Notes: generated by a model not told the origin, from the sequence alone. Counted from the stretch's first letter, positions 45,746 through 54,663 are shown. The stretch: DNA of 64,000 nucleotides from Methanofollis sp. W23 (GCF_017875325.1 NZ_JAGGMN010000001.1:2562140-2626139); one strand, 5' to 3'. Numbers and translations are program-made.

Positions 45746-47017
45746 TTATTCCTTCTTCCCCTCGCCCAGGGTGTGGATCACCAGGCCTGAGAGGAGTTTT
45801 GGCTCAAACCAGGTCGACTTCGGGGGCATGACCATCCCGGCGTCGGCGATCTCCATCACTGTCTCGACGTCGACCGGCTGCATCGAGAAGGCAAGGGCGA
45901 ACTCGCCTGAATCGACCCTGGCTTCGAGGTCGGCCAGCGGCCTGGCCCCACCGAGGTACTGGAGCCTGGGGTCGGCGCGGGGGTCGGTGACGCCGAGCAT
46001 CCCCTCGAGCGCCTCTTTCTGGAGGGCCGAGACGTCAAGGGAACCGGTAAGATCCTCGGGGTTCTCGATCGGGCTCGAGATCTCGTACCACTCACCGCCG
46101 AGGTACATATGGACGACATGCGCCCCTTCGACCTCGCGCAGGGGGGCGATCTTAAAGACCGTGTCGTCGATCTCGCCGTATGGCCGCACCTCGAACTTCT
46201 CCTTGAGGGCGGCAAGGAAGGACTCAGGGGTATACTTGCCCAGGTCGGTGACCAGCCTGGAATAGCCGTGGATCTTCACCCGCTTGTGGGCGAAGAGGAT
46301 CGTCATGATCCGCCCGTCCTCTGGCTCGTAGGTCCCGGCCTTTCTCCGCTCCTCGGCGACGGTCACCGCGGACCGTGCCCGGTGGTGACCGTCGGCGATA
46401 TAGAGGGCCGGCACCCTGGTGAAGGCGTCCTCCAGATAACTGAGGCTGACGGGATCGCTGACCTTGAAGAGTTCATGGACCACGCCGTTCTCGGTCTTGA
46501 CGACCGCATCGGGTTTGCCGTCAGGGAGGATCGAATCAAGGTACCCAAAGATCTCGCCTTCGTCCGGGTACAGCATGACGACCAGTCCGGTGTTGGCGTT
46601 CGTGGCGGCGATGTGTCGCGTCCGGTCCCGCTCCTTGTCGTAGCGCGTGTGCTCGTGTTTCTTGATGGTGTCTTCAAGATAGTCGTCGACGTCCACACAG
46701 GCGACAAGCCCGAGATAGAGGTTGCCGCCCTGTTTTACGCGGTACAGGTACATCGAAGGTTTTTCGTCGCGGCAGAGGATCCCCTGGTCTTCCATCTCCT
46801 GGAGGTTCTCGCGGGCGGTCTCGTAGATCTTCTCGTCGTCGGCCGGGATGTCCCTGAGCAGGGCGTCAGTCCTGACGACCCGCAGGAACGACTTCGGATT
46901 TTTCTTGAGGATCTCTTCGGCTTCGTCTGTCGTCACCACATCGTACGGCACTGAGGCGGTCGCTGCGGCCTGTGCGCGTGCTGGCCGAAGTCCTGAGAAT
47001 CGGTATATCTTCACCAT
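45746..47017 (-). CDS. DUF1015 family protein
   Basis: The product is 423 residues from the ATG at 47017 (MVKIYRFSGLRPARAQAAAT); a GTG at 47026 would add three residues. Conserved DUF1015 features are VPYDVVTTDEAEE near the start, KKHEHTRYDKERDRT at about 130, and ALYIADGHHRARSA at about 215. The DGHHR motif is reminiscent of ParB/SerK-like nucleotide enzymes, but no activity is established for this family to my knowledge. It is widespread in methanogens and bacteria. It diverges from the RimI-like gene. Confidence 0.87.
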   Translation of the reverse strand: MVKIYRFSGLRPARAQAAATASVPYDVVTTDEAEEILKKNPKSFLRVVRTDALLRDIPADDEKIYETARENLQEMEDQGILCRDEKPSMYLYRVKQGGNLYLGLVACVDVDDYLEDTIKKHEHTRYDKERDRTRHIAATNANTGLVVMLYPDEGEIFGYLDSILPDGKPDAVVKTENGVVHELFKVSDPVSLSYLEDAFTRVPALYIADGHHRARSAVTVAEERRKAGTYEPEDGRIMTILFAHKRVKIHGYSRLVTDLGKYTPESFLAALKEKFEVRPYGEIDDTVFKIAPLREVEGAHVVHMYLGGEWYEISSPIENPEDLTGSLDVSALQKEALEGMLGVTDPRADPRLQYLGGARPLADLEARVDSGEFALAFSMQPVDVETVMEIADAGMVMPPKSTWFEPKLLSGLVIHTLGEGKKE

Positions 47018-47095
47018 GGGGATCACAGTCTCCTGAAAGGTGGTAGTAGTTTCACCTGCGTCAATATATTAGCTCATGGGGTGTACTCTACTGCA

Positions 47096-47557
47096 ATGTC
47101 TGAGACCAGGGTGTTCCTGCGGCGAGCGGTGGTTGCCGACCTCCCCACTGTCGCCGCCATCGAGCGGGAGTCCTTTGTCGACCCATGGAGCGAGGAGACC
47201 TTTCTTCAGGCGCTGGAGGTCTGGGCCGATATGTTCTTTGTGGCCCAGGTGGGCAATGAGATCGCGGGGTTCATCGTCGGAGGCCTGGAAGATACCGGGG
47301 ATGCAATCTATGGGCATGTCTGCAATTTCGCGGTGACAAGGACCTACCAGGGGCACGGGATCGGCCGTCTCCTCCTCCGCCGTGCCGAGCACCAGTTCGC
47401 CATCCGCCTGGCCGAGGGGGTGCAGCTGGAAGTGCGGGTCTCGAACACCCATGCACAGTCATTTTACCAGAAAAACGGGTATCAGCCGGTGTTCGTCGTC
47501 GCAGGATATTATGCCAACGGCGAGGACGCCATCCTGATGATGAAGTGGTTTTTTTAG
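47096..47557 (+). CDS. rimI: RimI/Ard1-like protein N-alpha-acetyltransferase (GNAT)
   Basis: The product is 153 residues from the ATG at 47096. The acetyl-CoA loop is TRTYQGHGIGRLLLRRAE, and the C-terminal LEVRVSNTHAQSFYQKNGYQ is the hallmark of RimI/Naa10-type N-acetyltransferases. It acetylates the N-termini of ribosomal or other cytoplasmic proteins. The frame is open from 47081. It diverges from the DUF1015 gene with a TATA-like CAATATATT in the short gap. Confidence 0.88.
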   Translation: MSETRVFLRRAVVADLPTVAAIERESFVDPWSEETFLQALEVWADMFFVAQVGNEIAGFIVGGLEDTGDAIYGHVCNFAVTRTYQGHGIGRLLLRRAEHQFAIRLAEGVQLEVRVSNTHAQSFYQKNGYQPVFVVAGYYANGEDAILMMKWFF

Positions 47558-47579
47558 GGGGATCGGGTGGGGCACCTCC

Positions 47580-47759
47580 TGTTCTTGAGGACATCCCAAA
47601 ACTCCCTATCCATACATTTTTCAAAAATCGCGATGAAGATGGTGGAGACTCCTCCCTCCTCCATGACATGCCCACGCCTTCGTTGCCTTCCCATACCCTC
47701 ACGCTAGGGGCGTGCCGCCCCCCGTCAGAGAGTTTCATCAAGAGGATTTCTACAGGGCC
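47580..47759. repeat. Repeat fragment with right element end
   Basis: The short motif GACATCCCAAAACTCCC (about 47591) is followed by the core piece GCCTTCCCATACCCTCACGC, GGGGCGTGCCGCCCCCCG and the right end AGAGGATTTCTACAGGGCC at 47741-47759. No left end was identified; it may have been lost into the 3' end of rimI. Confidence 0.55.
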
Positions 47760-47858
47760 CAAAGAACGCAGCCCTCAGCTATGACATCAGGTGGAAAACC
47801 CGTAATTCGTTCCATCTCACCCGGAACGAATGGATAACCTGCACAAAAATGAAAAATT

Positions 47859-47980
47859 GGTTTTGTAGAAACCCTTGCGTATCCTGGTGTGAGCGTGATG
47901 TATCCGCTTTCTCCCCTGCTCCCGCCGGGGGCGGCCCGCCCCCCGGCGAAGAGAACGATCAAGAGGATTTCTACAAAGCC
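47859..47980. mobile_element. MITE-like element, 122-bp best-preserved copy
   Basis: The ends GGTTTTGTAGAAACCCTT and AAGAGGATTTCTACAAAGCC are inverted repeats. The centre is a strong hairpin, CGCCGGGGGCGG paired with CCGCCCCCCGGCG. It is flanked by a perfect 8-bp direct repeat GAAAAATT (47851-47858 and 47981-47988). This is the clearest evidence that the family transposes. Confidence 0.88.
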
Positions 47981-48124
47981 GAAAAATTATTATTTTTACC
48001 TGGTCTCCGATGCAAAATCGTCAGAACCAGAGATCCACTTTTTCAGAGGAGAACGCCCGACTGAAGAGTATCTCATGCCCAGTGAATATATTGCATCGGT
48101 CCCGTACACCTAGGAGCGAACCCC

Positions 48125-49051
48125 TCATTCCCTGACCACGATCTCGTACACCGCATGCCACTCTGCTGGCGAATAACTCCGCACCCGACGTTCACGCACC
48201 TCCGCGACCGGGAAGGTTTTGATGGCATCGAGATGCTTCCCTTCCTCGTCCACCAGGGCATAGAAGTGGATCGTCCCCCCTGGGCGGCAGAGGGCGAAGG
48301 CGGCCTTGAGGAACTGGACCGACTCCATCGGGAGGTTCATGATCACCCGGTCGAAGGTCCGGCCAAAGACGCCAGGGAGGTGGGCGGCGTCGGCATAGAC
48401 TGGGATGACATTGGTCTTATGGTTCTTCTCGATATTCTCGCAGAGGAGGGAGACCGCCGCGGGGTTGAGGTCGGCGGCCACGACACGACTGGCATGGTCG
48501 GCAAGGGTGAGGGCGAAGGGTCCGACGCCGGCAAACATATCGACGACCCGCTCGCCTTCGTCCATCTCGGCACAGACCCGCTGGCGTTCGGTGGAGAGGC
48601 GGGCCGAGAAGTAGGCACCGGCAAGGTCGACGACAAAGTGGTGGCCGTGCTCGGTGACCACGGTCCTGGTCGTCTCCTCGCCGGCGAGGACCAGGAACTC
48701 TCTGGTCCTGAACTCCCCTTCCACCGGTGAGGTGGGGTAGAGGACGGTGTGGAGTGAGGGACGGGAGGCAAGGAGGTGGGCGGCACCAGCCCGGTCCTCC
48801 TCCTGCATGATCGCGATCCCGCCGACAAGTTCGTGCCTGGGCAGGACCTCGTGATGGGGGAAGGGTTTGAATTCCGCTTCCTCGGCCCCTTCCACCTCTT
48901 CGACGAGCGGGAGGAGGAGGTCGTCGCCGTCGGCACAGGGGCGCACGCTCCGGTCAAGGAGTCCTCCGGCGATGAGGGCCTGCCTCTCGTCTTCCGCACG
49001 CTTTTTCTCCACCCGCAGACACCATCGCCGCACTCTCTCTTCGTCCTCCAT
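48125..49051 (-). CDS. trm5: tRNA (guanine37-N1)-methyltransferase, Trm5-like
   Basis: The 308-residue class I methyltransferase has the SAM site VVDMFAGVGPFALTLA and the acidic loop VVAADLNPAAVSLLCENI. The Trm5 signature VIMNLPMESVQFL carries the catalytic Asn-Leu-Pro. The N-terminal half has the Met-10+ fold with LVGGIAIMQEEDRAG. It adds the N1-methyl group to G37 of tRNAs, guarding the reading frame. It is a single gene; the upstream gap to hmgA is divergent and about 100 bp. Confidence 0.9.
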   Translation of the reverse strand: MEDEERVRRWCLRVEKKRAEDERQALIAGGLLDRSVRPCADGDDLLLPLVEEVEGAEEAEFKPFPHHEVLPRHELVGGIAIMQEEDRAGAAHLLASRPSLHTVLYPTSPVEGEFRTREFLVLAGEETTRTVVTEHGHHFVVDLAGAYFSARLSTERQRVCAEMDEGERVVDMFAGVGPFALTLADHASRVVAADLNPAAVSLLCENIEKNHKTNVIPVYADAAHLPGVFGRTFDRVIMNLPMESVQFLKAAFALCRPGGTIHFYALVDEEGKHLDAIKTFPVAEVRERRVRSYSPAEWHAVYEIVVRE

Positions 49052-49155
49052 CGTATACTATCTCTCCCTGGCTCAGTCACCAAGAGGGCTCAGATATCCT
49101 CATCGAAACGGGTGGAAACCCCGGATTAAAGGATTCCATAAATTCAAAAGGTATC

Positions 49156-50382
49156 ATGTCCCTCTATACTTCCATGGAAGATGCTCTTGCAAGACTAAAA
49201 AAAGGAACCCTCAAACTCTATGCCCTGGAAAAGGAACTTCCGCCCAAAGAGGCGGTTCAGGTGCGGCGGACCTTTGTCGAGGAAGAGAGGGGGGCGGACC
49301 TGGCGGCTCTCGGTAGTTTTTCCATCGGGCTCGACCGGGTGGTCAGGCGGAACATCGAGAATATGATCGGGGCGATCCAGGTGCCGGTCGGGGTGGCAGG
49401 GCCGGTGCAGGTGAACGGCGAGTACGCGAGGGGCGAGTACTATCTGCCGCTTGCCACCACCGAAGGGGCGCTCGTCGCCTCCGCCAACCGGGGAGCCTCG
49501 GCGATCACGAAGGCGGGCGGTGCCGAGGTCAGGGTGGTCAGGGACGGGATGACCCGGGCGCCGGTCTTTGCGGCCCGTGACGTGGTGCACGCAAAAGAGG
49601 TGGCAGACTGGACGACCGCACACATCGCCGACCTTGCCGCGGCCGCCGAGAAGACCACCTCGCGGGGTAAACTCCTCTCGGTCACTCCTTATGTCACCGG
49701 CACCAGCGTCTTCCTCCGTTGCGCCTACGACACCAAGGACGCGATGGGGATGAATATGGCGACCATCGCCACCGCCGCGATCGCCGATCTCGTCGAGGCC
49801 AGGACCGGGGCGCGGCTCATCGCTCTTTCGGGCAATATGTGCGTGGATAAGAAACCGGCGGCGATCAACCTCATCGAGGGGCGGGGCAAGACGGTCGTCG
49901 CGGGGGTCAGTCTCTCCGCCGACCTGATCCAGCGGGTCTTCAAGACCGACGCGGCGACCCTGGTCGAGGTCAACTACCGCAAGAACCTCATCGGGTCAGC
50001 GCGTGCCGGGGCGCTGGGGTTCAACGCCCATGCGGCGAACTTGGTCGCCGCTATGTACCTTGCCTGCGGCCAGGACCCGGCCCATGTCGTCGAGGGGAGC
50101 AGCGCGATCACCACCGTCGAGGCGACCGATGACGGGGTCTATATCTCGGTCACCCTCCCGGCCGTCCAGGTGGGGACGGTCGGCGGCGGGACCGGGATCG
50201 ATACCCAGGCGGCGTGTCTCCGTCTCCTGGACGTGGCAGGTGGCGGCGAGCCAGAAGGAACGAACGCAAAGGCCTTTGCGGAACTGGTGGGGGTCGGGGT
50301 GCTTGCCGGTGAACTCTCGCTCCTCGGGGCCCTTGCCGCTCATCATCTTGCACGAGCACACAAAGAGCTCGGGCGCGGATAG
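49156..50382 (+). CDS. hmgA: HMG-CoA reductase (class I)
   Basis: The 408-residue enzyme has the class I signatures ENMIGAIQVPVGVAGPV, ATTEGALVAS with the catalytic Glu, DAMGMNMA, NMCVDKKPAAIN with the catalytic Lys, CGQDPAHVVE with the catalytic Asp, and GTVGGGTGIDTQ. The C-terminal His is in LAAHHLARAHKELGRG. It reduces HMG-CoA to mevalonate with NADPH, the committed step to archaeal isoprenoid lipids. A possible hairpin terminator and element DNA follow directly. Confidence 0.96.
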   Translation: MSLYTSMEDALARLKKGTLKLYALEKELPPKEAVQVRRTFVEEERGADLAALGSFSIGLDRVVRRNIENMIGAIQVPVGVAGPVQVNGEYARGEYYLPLATTEGALVASANRGASAITKAGGAEVRVVRDGMTRAPVFAARDVVHAKEVADWTTAHIADLAAAAEKTTSRGKLLSVTPYVTGTSVFLRCAYDTKDAMGMNMATIATAAIADLVEARTGARLIALSGNMCVDKKPAAINLIEGRGKTVVAGVSLSADLIQRVFKTDAATLVEVNYRKNLIGSARAGALGFNAHAANLVAAMYLACGQDPAHVVEGSSAITTVEATDDGVYISVTLPAVQVGTVGGGTGIDTQAACLRLLDVAGGGEPEGTNAKAFAELVGVGVLAGELSLLGALAAHHLARAHKELGRG

Positions 50383-50398
50383 GTCGCTCACCGTTTGG

Positions 50399-50429
50399 AT
50401 GGGGGCCGTCCCCCCGCACCACTTTTTTT
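50399..50429 (+). terminator. Possible hairpin/T-run terminator after hmgA
   Basis: GGGGGCCGTCCCCCC is followed by GCACCACTTTTTTT, 17 bp after the hmgA stop. The hairpin resembles the GC-rich tail of the repeat family, so it may be an element remnant that now serves as a terminator. Confidence 0.4.
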
Positions 50430-50430
50430 G

Positions 50431-50922
50431 GGCTCTGTAGAATTTTTCATGAGGCGAGCGCCCCCCTCAAGCATACGCGATGAAAAATCAGATCAGATCT
50501 GGATCGATTCTTGACCTTCATCCTTGCGTTCGTGGAGTGAATCGAAGTCGAGTGTCATGCCGCCCCTACCTATCCTCGTCGTGGGGGTCCGGGGGCATGG
50601 CCCCCGGCGCGAGATTGCGGGAAAGATTTGATGATTTGAGGCGGCAGTTCCATCTGAATAATTATCTATCCTCTGCTTATCGGCTTCAACGGAATATGGC
50701 GAGTTCACACTCTCATGCAAACCTGAAGAAAGGATCGTCAGGATCATTTTCATAGTAAATTCCCTGGATGGTCATCTCTACGGGGGACTTGCCGCCCTCA
50801 TCGCAGAATCTTCACTGCCCTCTCACGCCGGGGGGTTTCACCCCCCGGGCTCCCACGGAGCGAGGATAGGTGGGGGCGGCACAATGATTGAGTTCTGTTC
50901 GCTCACCGGACGTAGGGAGATC
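50431..50922. repeat. Intergenic repeat mosaic with a left element end
   Basis: A left end GGCTCTGTAGAATTTTTC begins at 50431 directly after the T run. CATACGCGAT (about 50474) is the inverse of the CGCGTATGCG module. A core GGGGGTCCGGGGGCATGGCC is at about 50583, and GTCAGGATCATTTTCAT near 50740 inverts a segment of the 41686 element. No right end or target duplication was paired with it. Confidence 0.5.
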
Positions 50923-51157
50923 GGCTTTGTAGAAACCCATATCTCTTCCAGGTGTGAGTGTAACCTGATCACCTTCCCTCATGCTCTCGCCGCGGGCGCT
51001 GCCTGCCCCCGGACCCCCGGGATGAAGATAGAGACGGGAAGGCAGAGTACATGGTTCTTGAAGAAGAGATTTGCCGCCCTCGACCCATCGTGCGGCGGGG
51101 GGACCGGGGGGTGCACCCCCCGCCACCGAGAGGGATCAGGAGGAATTCTACAGAGCC
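50923..51157. mobile_element. MITE-like element, 235-bp full-structure copy
   Basis: The ends are GGCTTTGTAGAAACCC and GGAATTCTACAGAGCC. The flanks GGGAGATC and GGAAAATC agree at 6 of 8. The interior shows the full module order: GTGAGTGTAACCTGATCACC, CTTCCC, CGCCGCGGGCGCTGCC, GATAGAGACGGGAAGGCAG, then CATCGTGCGGCGGGGGGACC and the GGGGGGTGCACCCCCCGCC hairpin. Confidence 0.8.
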
Positions 51158-51199
51158 GGAAAATCAAAGATCGATCTGTTCTCACACCGCGGAGTTACA

Positions 51200-51255
51200 T
51201 GGATGTCCATCACGTATGCGTGAGTCCAGGGCCCGTGCCTGGTATCTACAGAGCG
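51200..51255. repeat. Right-end module of the repeat family
   Basis: CACGTATGCGTGAGTCC (about 51207) followed by TATCTACAGAGCGG is the same pair of modules that closes the copies at 41686 and 44202. The rest of 51158-51325 holds only the end of the FmdE-like gene's downstream region. Confidence 0.5.
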
Positions 51256-51325
51256 GATGTAACAACGTCTTCCCGCTGTCGTGTAGCGGCACACAATCTT
51301 CATCTGCTGTTCATGGGGCGTGCGT

Positions 51326-51946
51326 TCACCACCCGCGGGTGTACTCCCCGGCGCAGGGCATGCAGAGGACCTTGCCGTCGACGAGTCGCGCCCTTGCCTC
51401 TGAGACCTGCTCGCCGCATTTCGCACAGGTATAGGACCGAAAGATCCTGGCCCGCTCAGGCACCTTGGGGGTGACTTCATGGACCAGGAAGATCTCCTCT
51501 GCGGGCCGCGTCTTGATCGCCTCGCAGAGGGTGTGCAGGTGATGGACATAGGCCTCACGCTCCTCCTGTGTCGCCTCACCTGAGCGCACCTTCCCCTTGA
51601 GGGAGTGGAACTCGGGGTCGAGCGAGTCCATCGTGACGTCTCCTCTGCTTGCCACCCGCACGGCCTTGCCGTTCGTCCTGTTGATGAAGGTCCAGGCGTT
51701 CTTCCCGAAGTCCCTGAGGATCAGGTTCCCCTTCCCGACCGTGCACCCGGTCATCACCTGCACGGCGTCGACCCCGCAGGCATCGTTCTCCACGATGGTG
51801 ACCAGTTCTTCGTCAGGGGCACGGGTGGCGCCGACCTGCTCCATCCCAATGAGGGCGGCCCGGTAGCCGATAGTGACGCCAGGGCAGAGATGGCCATGGA
51901 AACGGACAACATCGTCAAAGTCAGGGCATGCACAATCCATGTTCAT
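51326..51946 (-). CDS. FmdE-like protein with C-terminal zinc ribbon
   Basis: The product is 206 residues from the ATG at 51946 (a second ATG at 51940 is possible). The N-terminal FmdE domain has FHGHLCPGVTIGYRAAL and DACGVDAVQVMTGCTVGKGNL, with conserved His and Cys residues that bind metal. The C-terminus carries YTCAKCGEQVSEAR and CMPCAGEY, a treble-clef zinc ribbon. FmdE copurifies with formylmethanofuran dehydrogenase in methanogens, but its role is not settled. No other fmd/fwd genes are in the window. The gene diverges from the pilin-like operon. Confidence 0.88.
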   Translation of the reverse strand: MNMDCACPDFDDVVRFHGHLCPGVTIGYRAALIGMEQVGATRAPDEELVTIVENDACGVDAVQVMTGCTVGKGNLILRDFGKNAWTFINRTNGKAVRVASRGDVTMDSLDPEFHSLKGKVRSGEATQEEREAYVHHLHTLCEAIKTRPAEEIFLVHEVTPKVPERARIFRSYTCAKCGEQVSEARARLVDGKVLCMPCAGEYTRGW

Positions 51947-52210
51947 AGATCTTGCCTGATCAAAGATACTCTTTGTGATCGATGGCGGCACCAGTCATAT
52001 TTGGTCACACCGTCCCTCGTTAAAATAGAACATGCCCTCCTTCCTGCCCCCTGGTATCCCTGTCCGACCAGGGTCTTTCTCTTGCAGGCACAGGGCAGGG
52101 ACCAGACCATACAGGGCGTCGTCGTGGCCCCAGGCCGTGGGGAGATCACGCACAGATCTACGAAAAACAATGAATTAAGGCCATAGGAGAAGCAATCAAA
52201 TTTCGAATAT

Positions 52211-52220
52211 CTTATATAGC
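52211..52220 (+). promoter_or_regulatory. TATA box of the pilin-like operon
   Basis: CTTATATAGC lies about 30 bp before the ATG at 52246, so the operon mRNA probably starts within a few bases of the first codon. Confidence 0.55.
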
Positions 52221-52245
52221 AATCTTCCCAAAATGGATCATTCAT

Positions 52246-52785
52246 ATGAAACTCGCGCACCTCGCCCCCCTCCTTGGCCTCTGCATCCTCGTCCTTTCCT
52301 GGACCTGCGGCTGCACCTCGGCGCCAGACGGCGGGGGCGGGATCCAGGACATTACTACCGAGCCCACCGTGGAGCGGATCGGACTCGAAGAGGCACTTCG
52401 AGATCTTGAAGTCCTCGACGGTGAGGGACTCGAGGATCTGACCGGGATGGAGATCGTCACGGTGAGCGGGTCTGGTGTGGACTCAACCGGGAACGCGACC
52501 ACATGGACGCTTGGGGTGCGGCAGGCCGAGAACACCTCGCTCATGGTCCATTCCCAGAGTGGATGGTCGCGGTATGTCTGGCATGGTCCGCTCCCTGATG
52601 GACGGGTGGAGATGGAGGCAACCGTCATGCCCGCGGCCCTGTACCAGGGGCATGCCGACGAGATCAAGGGCCTCGGCGAGGTGACCGACCTCACGCTCAT
52701 CGACGGGGTCTACACGATCAGGTCTGAGGAAGACCAGACCAGGTCTCTCACCTTTGATGCGCAGGGCACGGAGGCGGCTGCATGA
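52246..52785 (+). CDS. Lipoprotein, first gene of the pilin-like operon
   Basis: The 179-residue protein starts MKLAHLAPLLGLCILVLSWT with a lipobox-like cysteine in TCGCTSAP, so it is probably a lipid-anchored extracytoplasmic protein. The mature part has no family I recognise; it is acidic and beta-rich in appearance (ATTWTLGVRQAENTSLMVHS). The stop overlaps the next start as ATGA, which ties it to the five following genes. It may act as a pilotin-like or surface subunit for them, which is inference from position only. Confidence 0.72.
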   Translation: MKLAHLAPLLGLCILVLSWTCGCTSAPDGGGGIQDITTEPTVERIGLEEALRDLEVLDGEGLEDLTGMEIVTVSGSGVDSTGNATTWTLGVRQAENTSLMVHSQSGWSRYVWHGPLPDGRVEMEATVMPAALYQGHADEIKGLGEVTDLTLIDGVYTIRSEEDQTRSLTFDAQGTEAAA

Positions 52786-53813
52786 GCCTGCGAGACGACG
52801 ACTCGGCCCTCCTCTCCATCGACTTTCTCGCGGGGTTCACGGTCTTTCTCCTCGCCTTCATCGTGGCGGCCTCGATGGTCCCTGGCATGCTTGCCTCGCT
52901 CCAGAGTTCGACCGTCGACCACGACGCCGTCGCCTACCGGACCGGGGTGATCCTGGCCGAGGATCCAGGGTGGTGGTTCGACGAGGTGACGATGACCGGG
53001 CACACCCACTGGGAAGGTGAGCGGACCGCACTCGACTCCATCAAGCGGATGGGACTTGCGATCTCAAAGGACACTCCAGGCATCCTCTCGATGGGGAAGG
53101 TGGACCGGTTCTTCAACCAGACCGAGTACAATGCCAACCCGGAGTTTTATTCCAGCAATCTCTTCTTCTCTGACTACCCGTACGCCTTCAACATCTCGCT
53201 GAAGGAGGTGGAGAGTGGCGACACCTATACCATCGGGTCGCCTGTCCCGAAGGACACCACCGACTATGGGTCGATCAGGCGGATGGTGATGCTGAAGGAG
53301 GTGGGGCCGGTGGTCCTGAACTCTTCAACCCTGAATAGTTCAGGTATTACCGGCGCCAAGACCTTCGCGATCAGGCTGGACTTCTCTGAGATCATGAATC
53401 AATCCCTGGCCTACCGGGTCGACCCCTATGAGGACAGGATCGAGGTGAGACTTGAAGATCTCGATCATTATTCTGGCAGCGAAGATGTCATGTTAGAGGA
53501 TTTAGATCTCTACCGGGGACCAAGCAAGATCCCCACCAACCGGCTCAAGGACACACGGTACTCCATCTTGAAAGTCGGCGATGAGATAAAAAATCCAGAT
53601 ACAAAGCCGTCTATTATAGCCAATAACATCTCCCTCATCCTGGAGCCAGGCTTCTTCACCTATGACATCGTCAAGCCGAGCCAGACTGTGGACATAAAGT
53701 TCACCTTCAACAAAACTGCCGACGCTAGTTGGACATATCTCAACGGCACCTATGATTACGCGTCCACCCCCTCCCCCCTCAAACCCGCCGTCCTGGAGGT
53801 GGCCATATGGTAG
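52782..53813 (+). CDS. Pilin-like membrane-anchored protein A (343 aa)
   Basis: The short charged N-terminus MSLRDDDSALLSIDFLAG is followed by a single hydrophobic helix (FTVFLLAFIVAASMVPGML), the usual plan of archaeal type IV pilin-like proteins. A large extracellular part rich in Asn/Ser/Thr has many N-glycosylation sequons such as NQTE, NISL, NSST, NQSL and NKTA. I see no catalytic motif. It starts inside the upstream stop (ATGA) and overlaps the next gene by 7 bp. It is probably the largest subunit of a surface filament or complex. Related haloarchaeal gene sets exist as uncharacterised DUF families. Confidence 0.72.
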   Translation: MSLRDDDSALLSIDFLAGFTVFLLAFIVAASMVPGMLASLQSSTVDHDAVAYRTGVILAEDPGWWFDEVTMTGHTHWEGERTALDSIKRMGLAISKDTPGILSMGKVDRFFNQTEYNANPEFYSSNLFFSDYPYAFNISLKEVESGDTYTIGSPVPKDTTDYGSIRRMVMLKEVGPVVLNSSTLNSSGITGAKTFAIRLDFSEIMNQSLAYRVDPYEDRIEVRLEDLDHYSGSEDVMLEDLDLYRGPSKIPTNRLKDTRYSILKVGDEIKNPDTKPSIIANNISLILEPGFFTYDIVKPSQTVDIKFTFNKTADASWTYLNGTYDYASTPSPLKPAVLEVAIW

Positions 53814-54313
53814 ACGACTCGGCCCAACTCTACACCATCGAGGGATTTGCCGCCGCATTCATCATCCTGGCGACTGCCTATCTCATCTCAGGGACGACGA
53901 GCATCTACACTCCGGGCGATTCGCATATCACCGACATGCAGCTTGAGCAGATCGGCAACGACGTCCTGGCGGTGATGGACACGCCGACGATGGAGGACGG
54001 CGAGAGCGAACTTGTGGGATATCTCAAAGATTGGAACACTAATGATTTTAACACCACTTTCCTGAATCGTCTGAACAGTCGAACATCAGGAAAAGACACC
54101 CTCCAGTTCGCTGCCTCGATCTCGTACCGTGACGTCGACAATGTTGTACAGAACACACCGTTCATCTCATCGCAAACACGGACCGGCTACGAGCAGGCGG
54201 TGCGGGTGACGCGGCTGGTGACGGTGCCAGAAGATAATCCCAGGCCGGAGGGGTGTCCACTCCAAAATCGTGAGCAGGTCGTCCTCCTGGAGGTGTTGAT
54301 ATGGAGAAGTTAA
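53807..54313 (+). CDS. Pilin-like membrane-anchored protein B (168 aa)
   Basis: The N-terminus MVDDSAQLYTIEGFAAAFII resembles the pilin-like plan 'charged, then QxxTxEGF, then helix' of a haloarchaeal family (DUF7288-like). The extracellular part of about 130 residues is of unknown fold, with RDVDNVVQNTPFISSQTRTG near the middle. It overlaps its neighbours by 7 and 13 bp. It probably assembles with the other small subunits. Confidence 0.68.
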   Translation: MVDDSAQLYTIEGFAAAFIILATAYLISGTTSIYTPGDSHITDMQLEQIGNDVLAVMDTPTMEDGESELVGYLKDWNTNDFNTTFLNRLNSRTSGKDTLQFAASISYRDVDNVVQNTPFISSQTRTGYEQAVRVTRLVTVPEDNPRPEGCPLQNREQVVLLEVLIWRS

Positions 54314-54663
54314 ACGACGAGGCACAATGGATCGTGCTGATGGGTTTCATGGTGGCGGCGGCCTTCTTCTTCCTGGCCCTTGTCATCAACCAGTCCACCC
54401 TGGTCGGGCAGACCACCGCCGAAGGGGTGCTCGAGTTCCCGAAAGAGGAGATCAGGGACGTGAAGAGCGAGGTGGCCGCGATCGTCGCCGCCGACAACGC
54501 CGACGAAGAACTCTGGGAAGACATCGAGGCGCTCTATATTGCACGCAAGAACGCCGTCGTGGATATTAGCGAATCTGTGAACATTGGTGATACCACATTC
54601 ACCGAGGTCAAGATCCACTTCAACAACGGGGTGACCGAGTATGATGAGACTGCACACTACTGA
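54301..54663 (+). CDS. Pilin-like membrane-anchored protein C (120 aa)
   Basis: The N-terminus MEKLNDEAQWIVLMGFMVAA runs into one hydrophobic helix (FFFLALVINQSTLVG), like the DUF7261-type haloarchaeal small pilins. A compact acidic domain with EEIRDVKSEVAAIVAAD follows, probably a helix. It overlaps the next gene by 23 bp, an unusually long overlap in another frame. Confidence 0.68.
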   Translation: MEKLNDEAQWIVLMGFMVAAAFFFLALVINQSTLVGQTTAEGVLEFPKEEIRDVKSEVAAIVAADNADEELWEDIEALYIARKNAVVDISESVNIGDTTFTEVKIHFNNGVTEYDETAHY

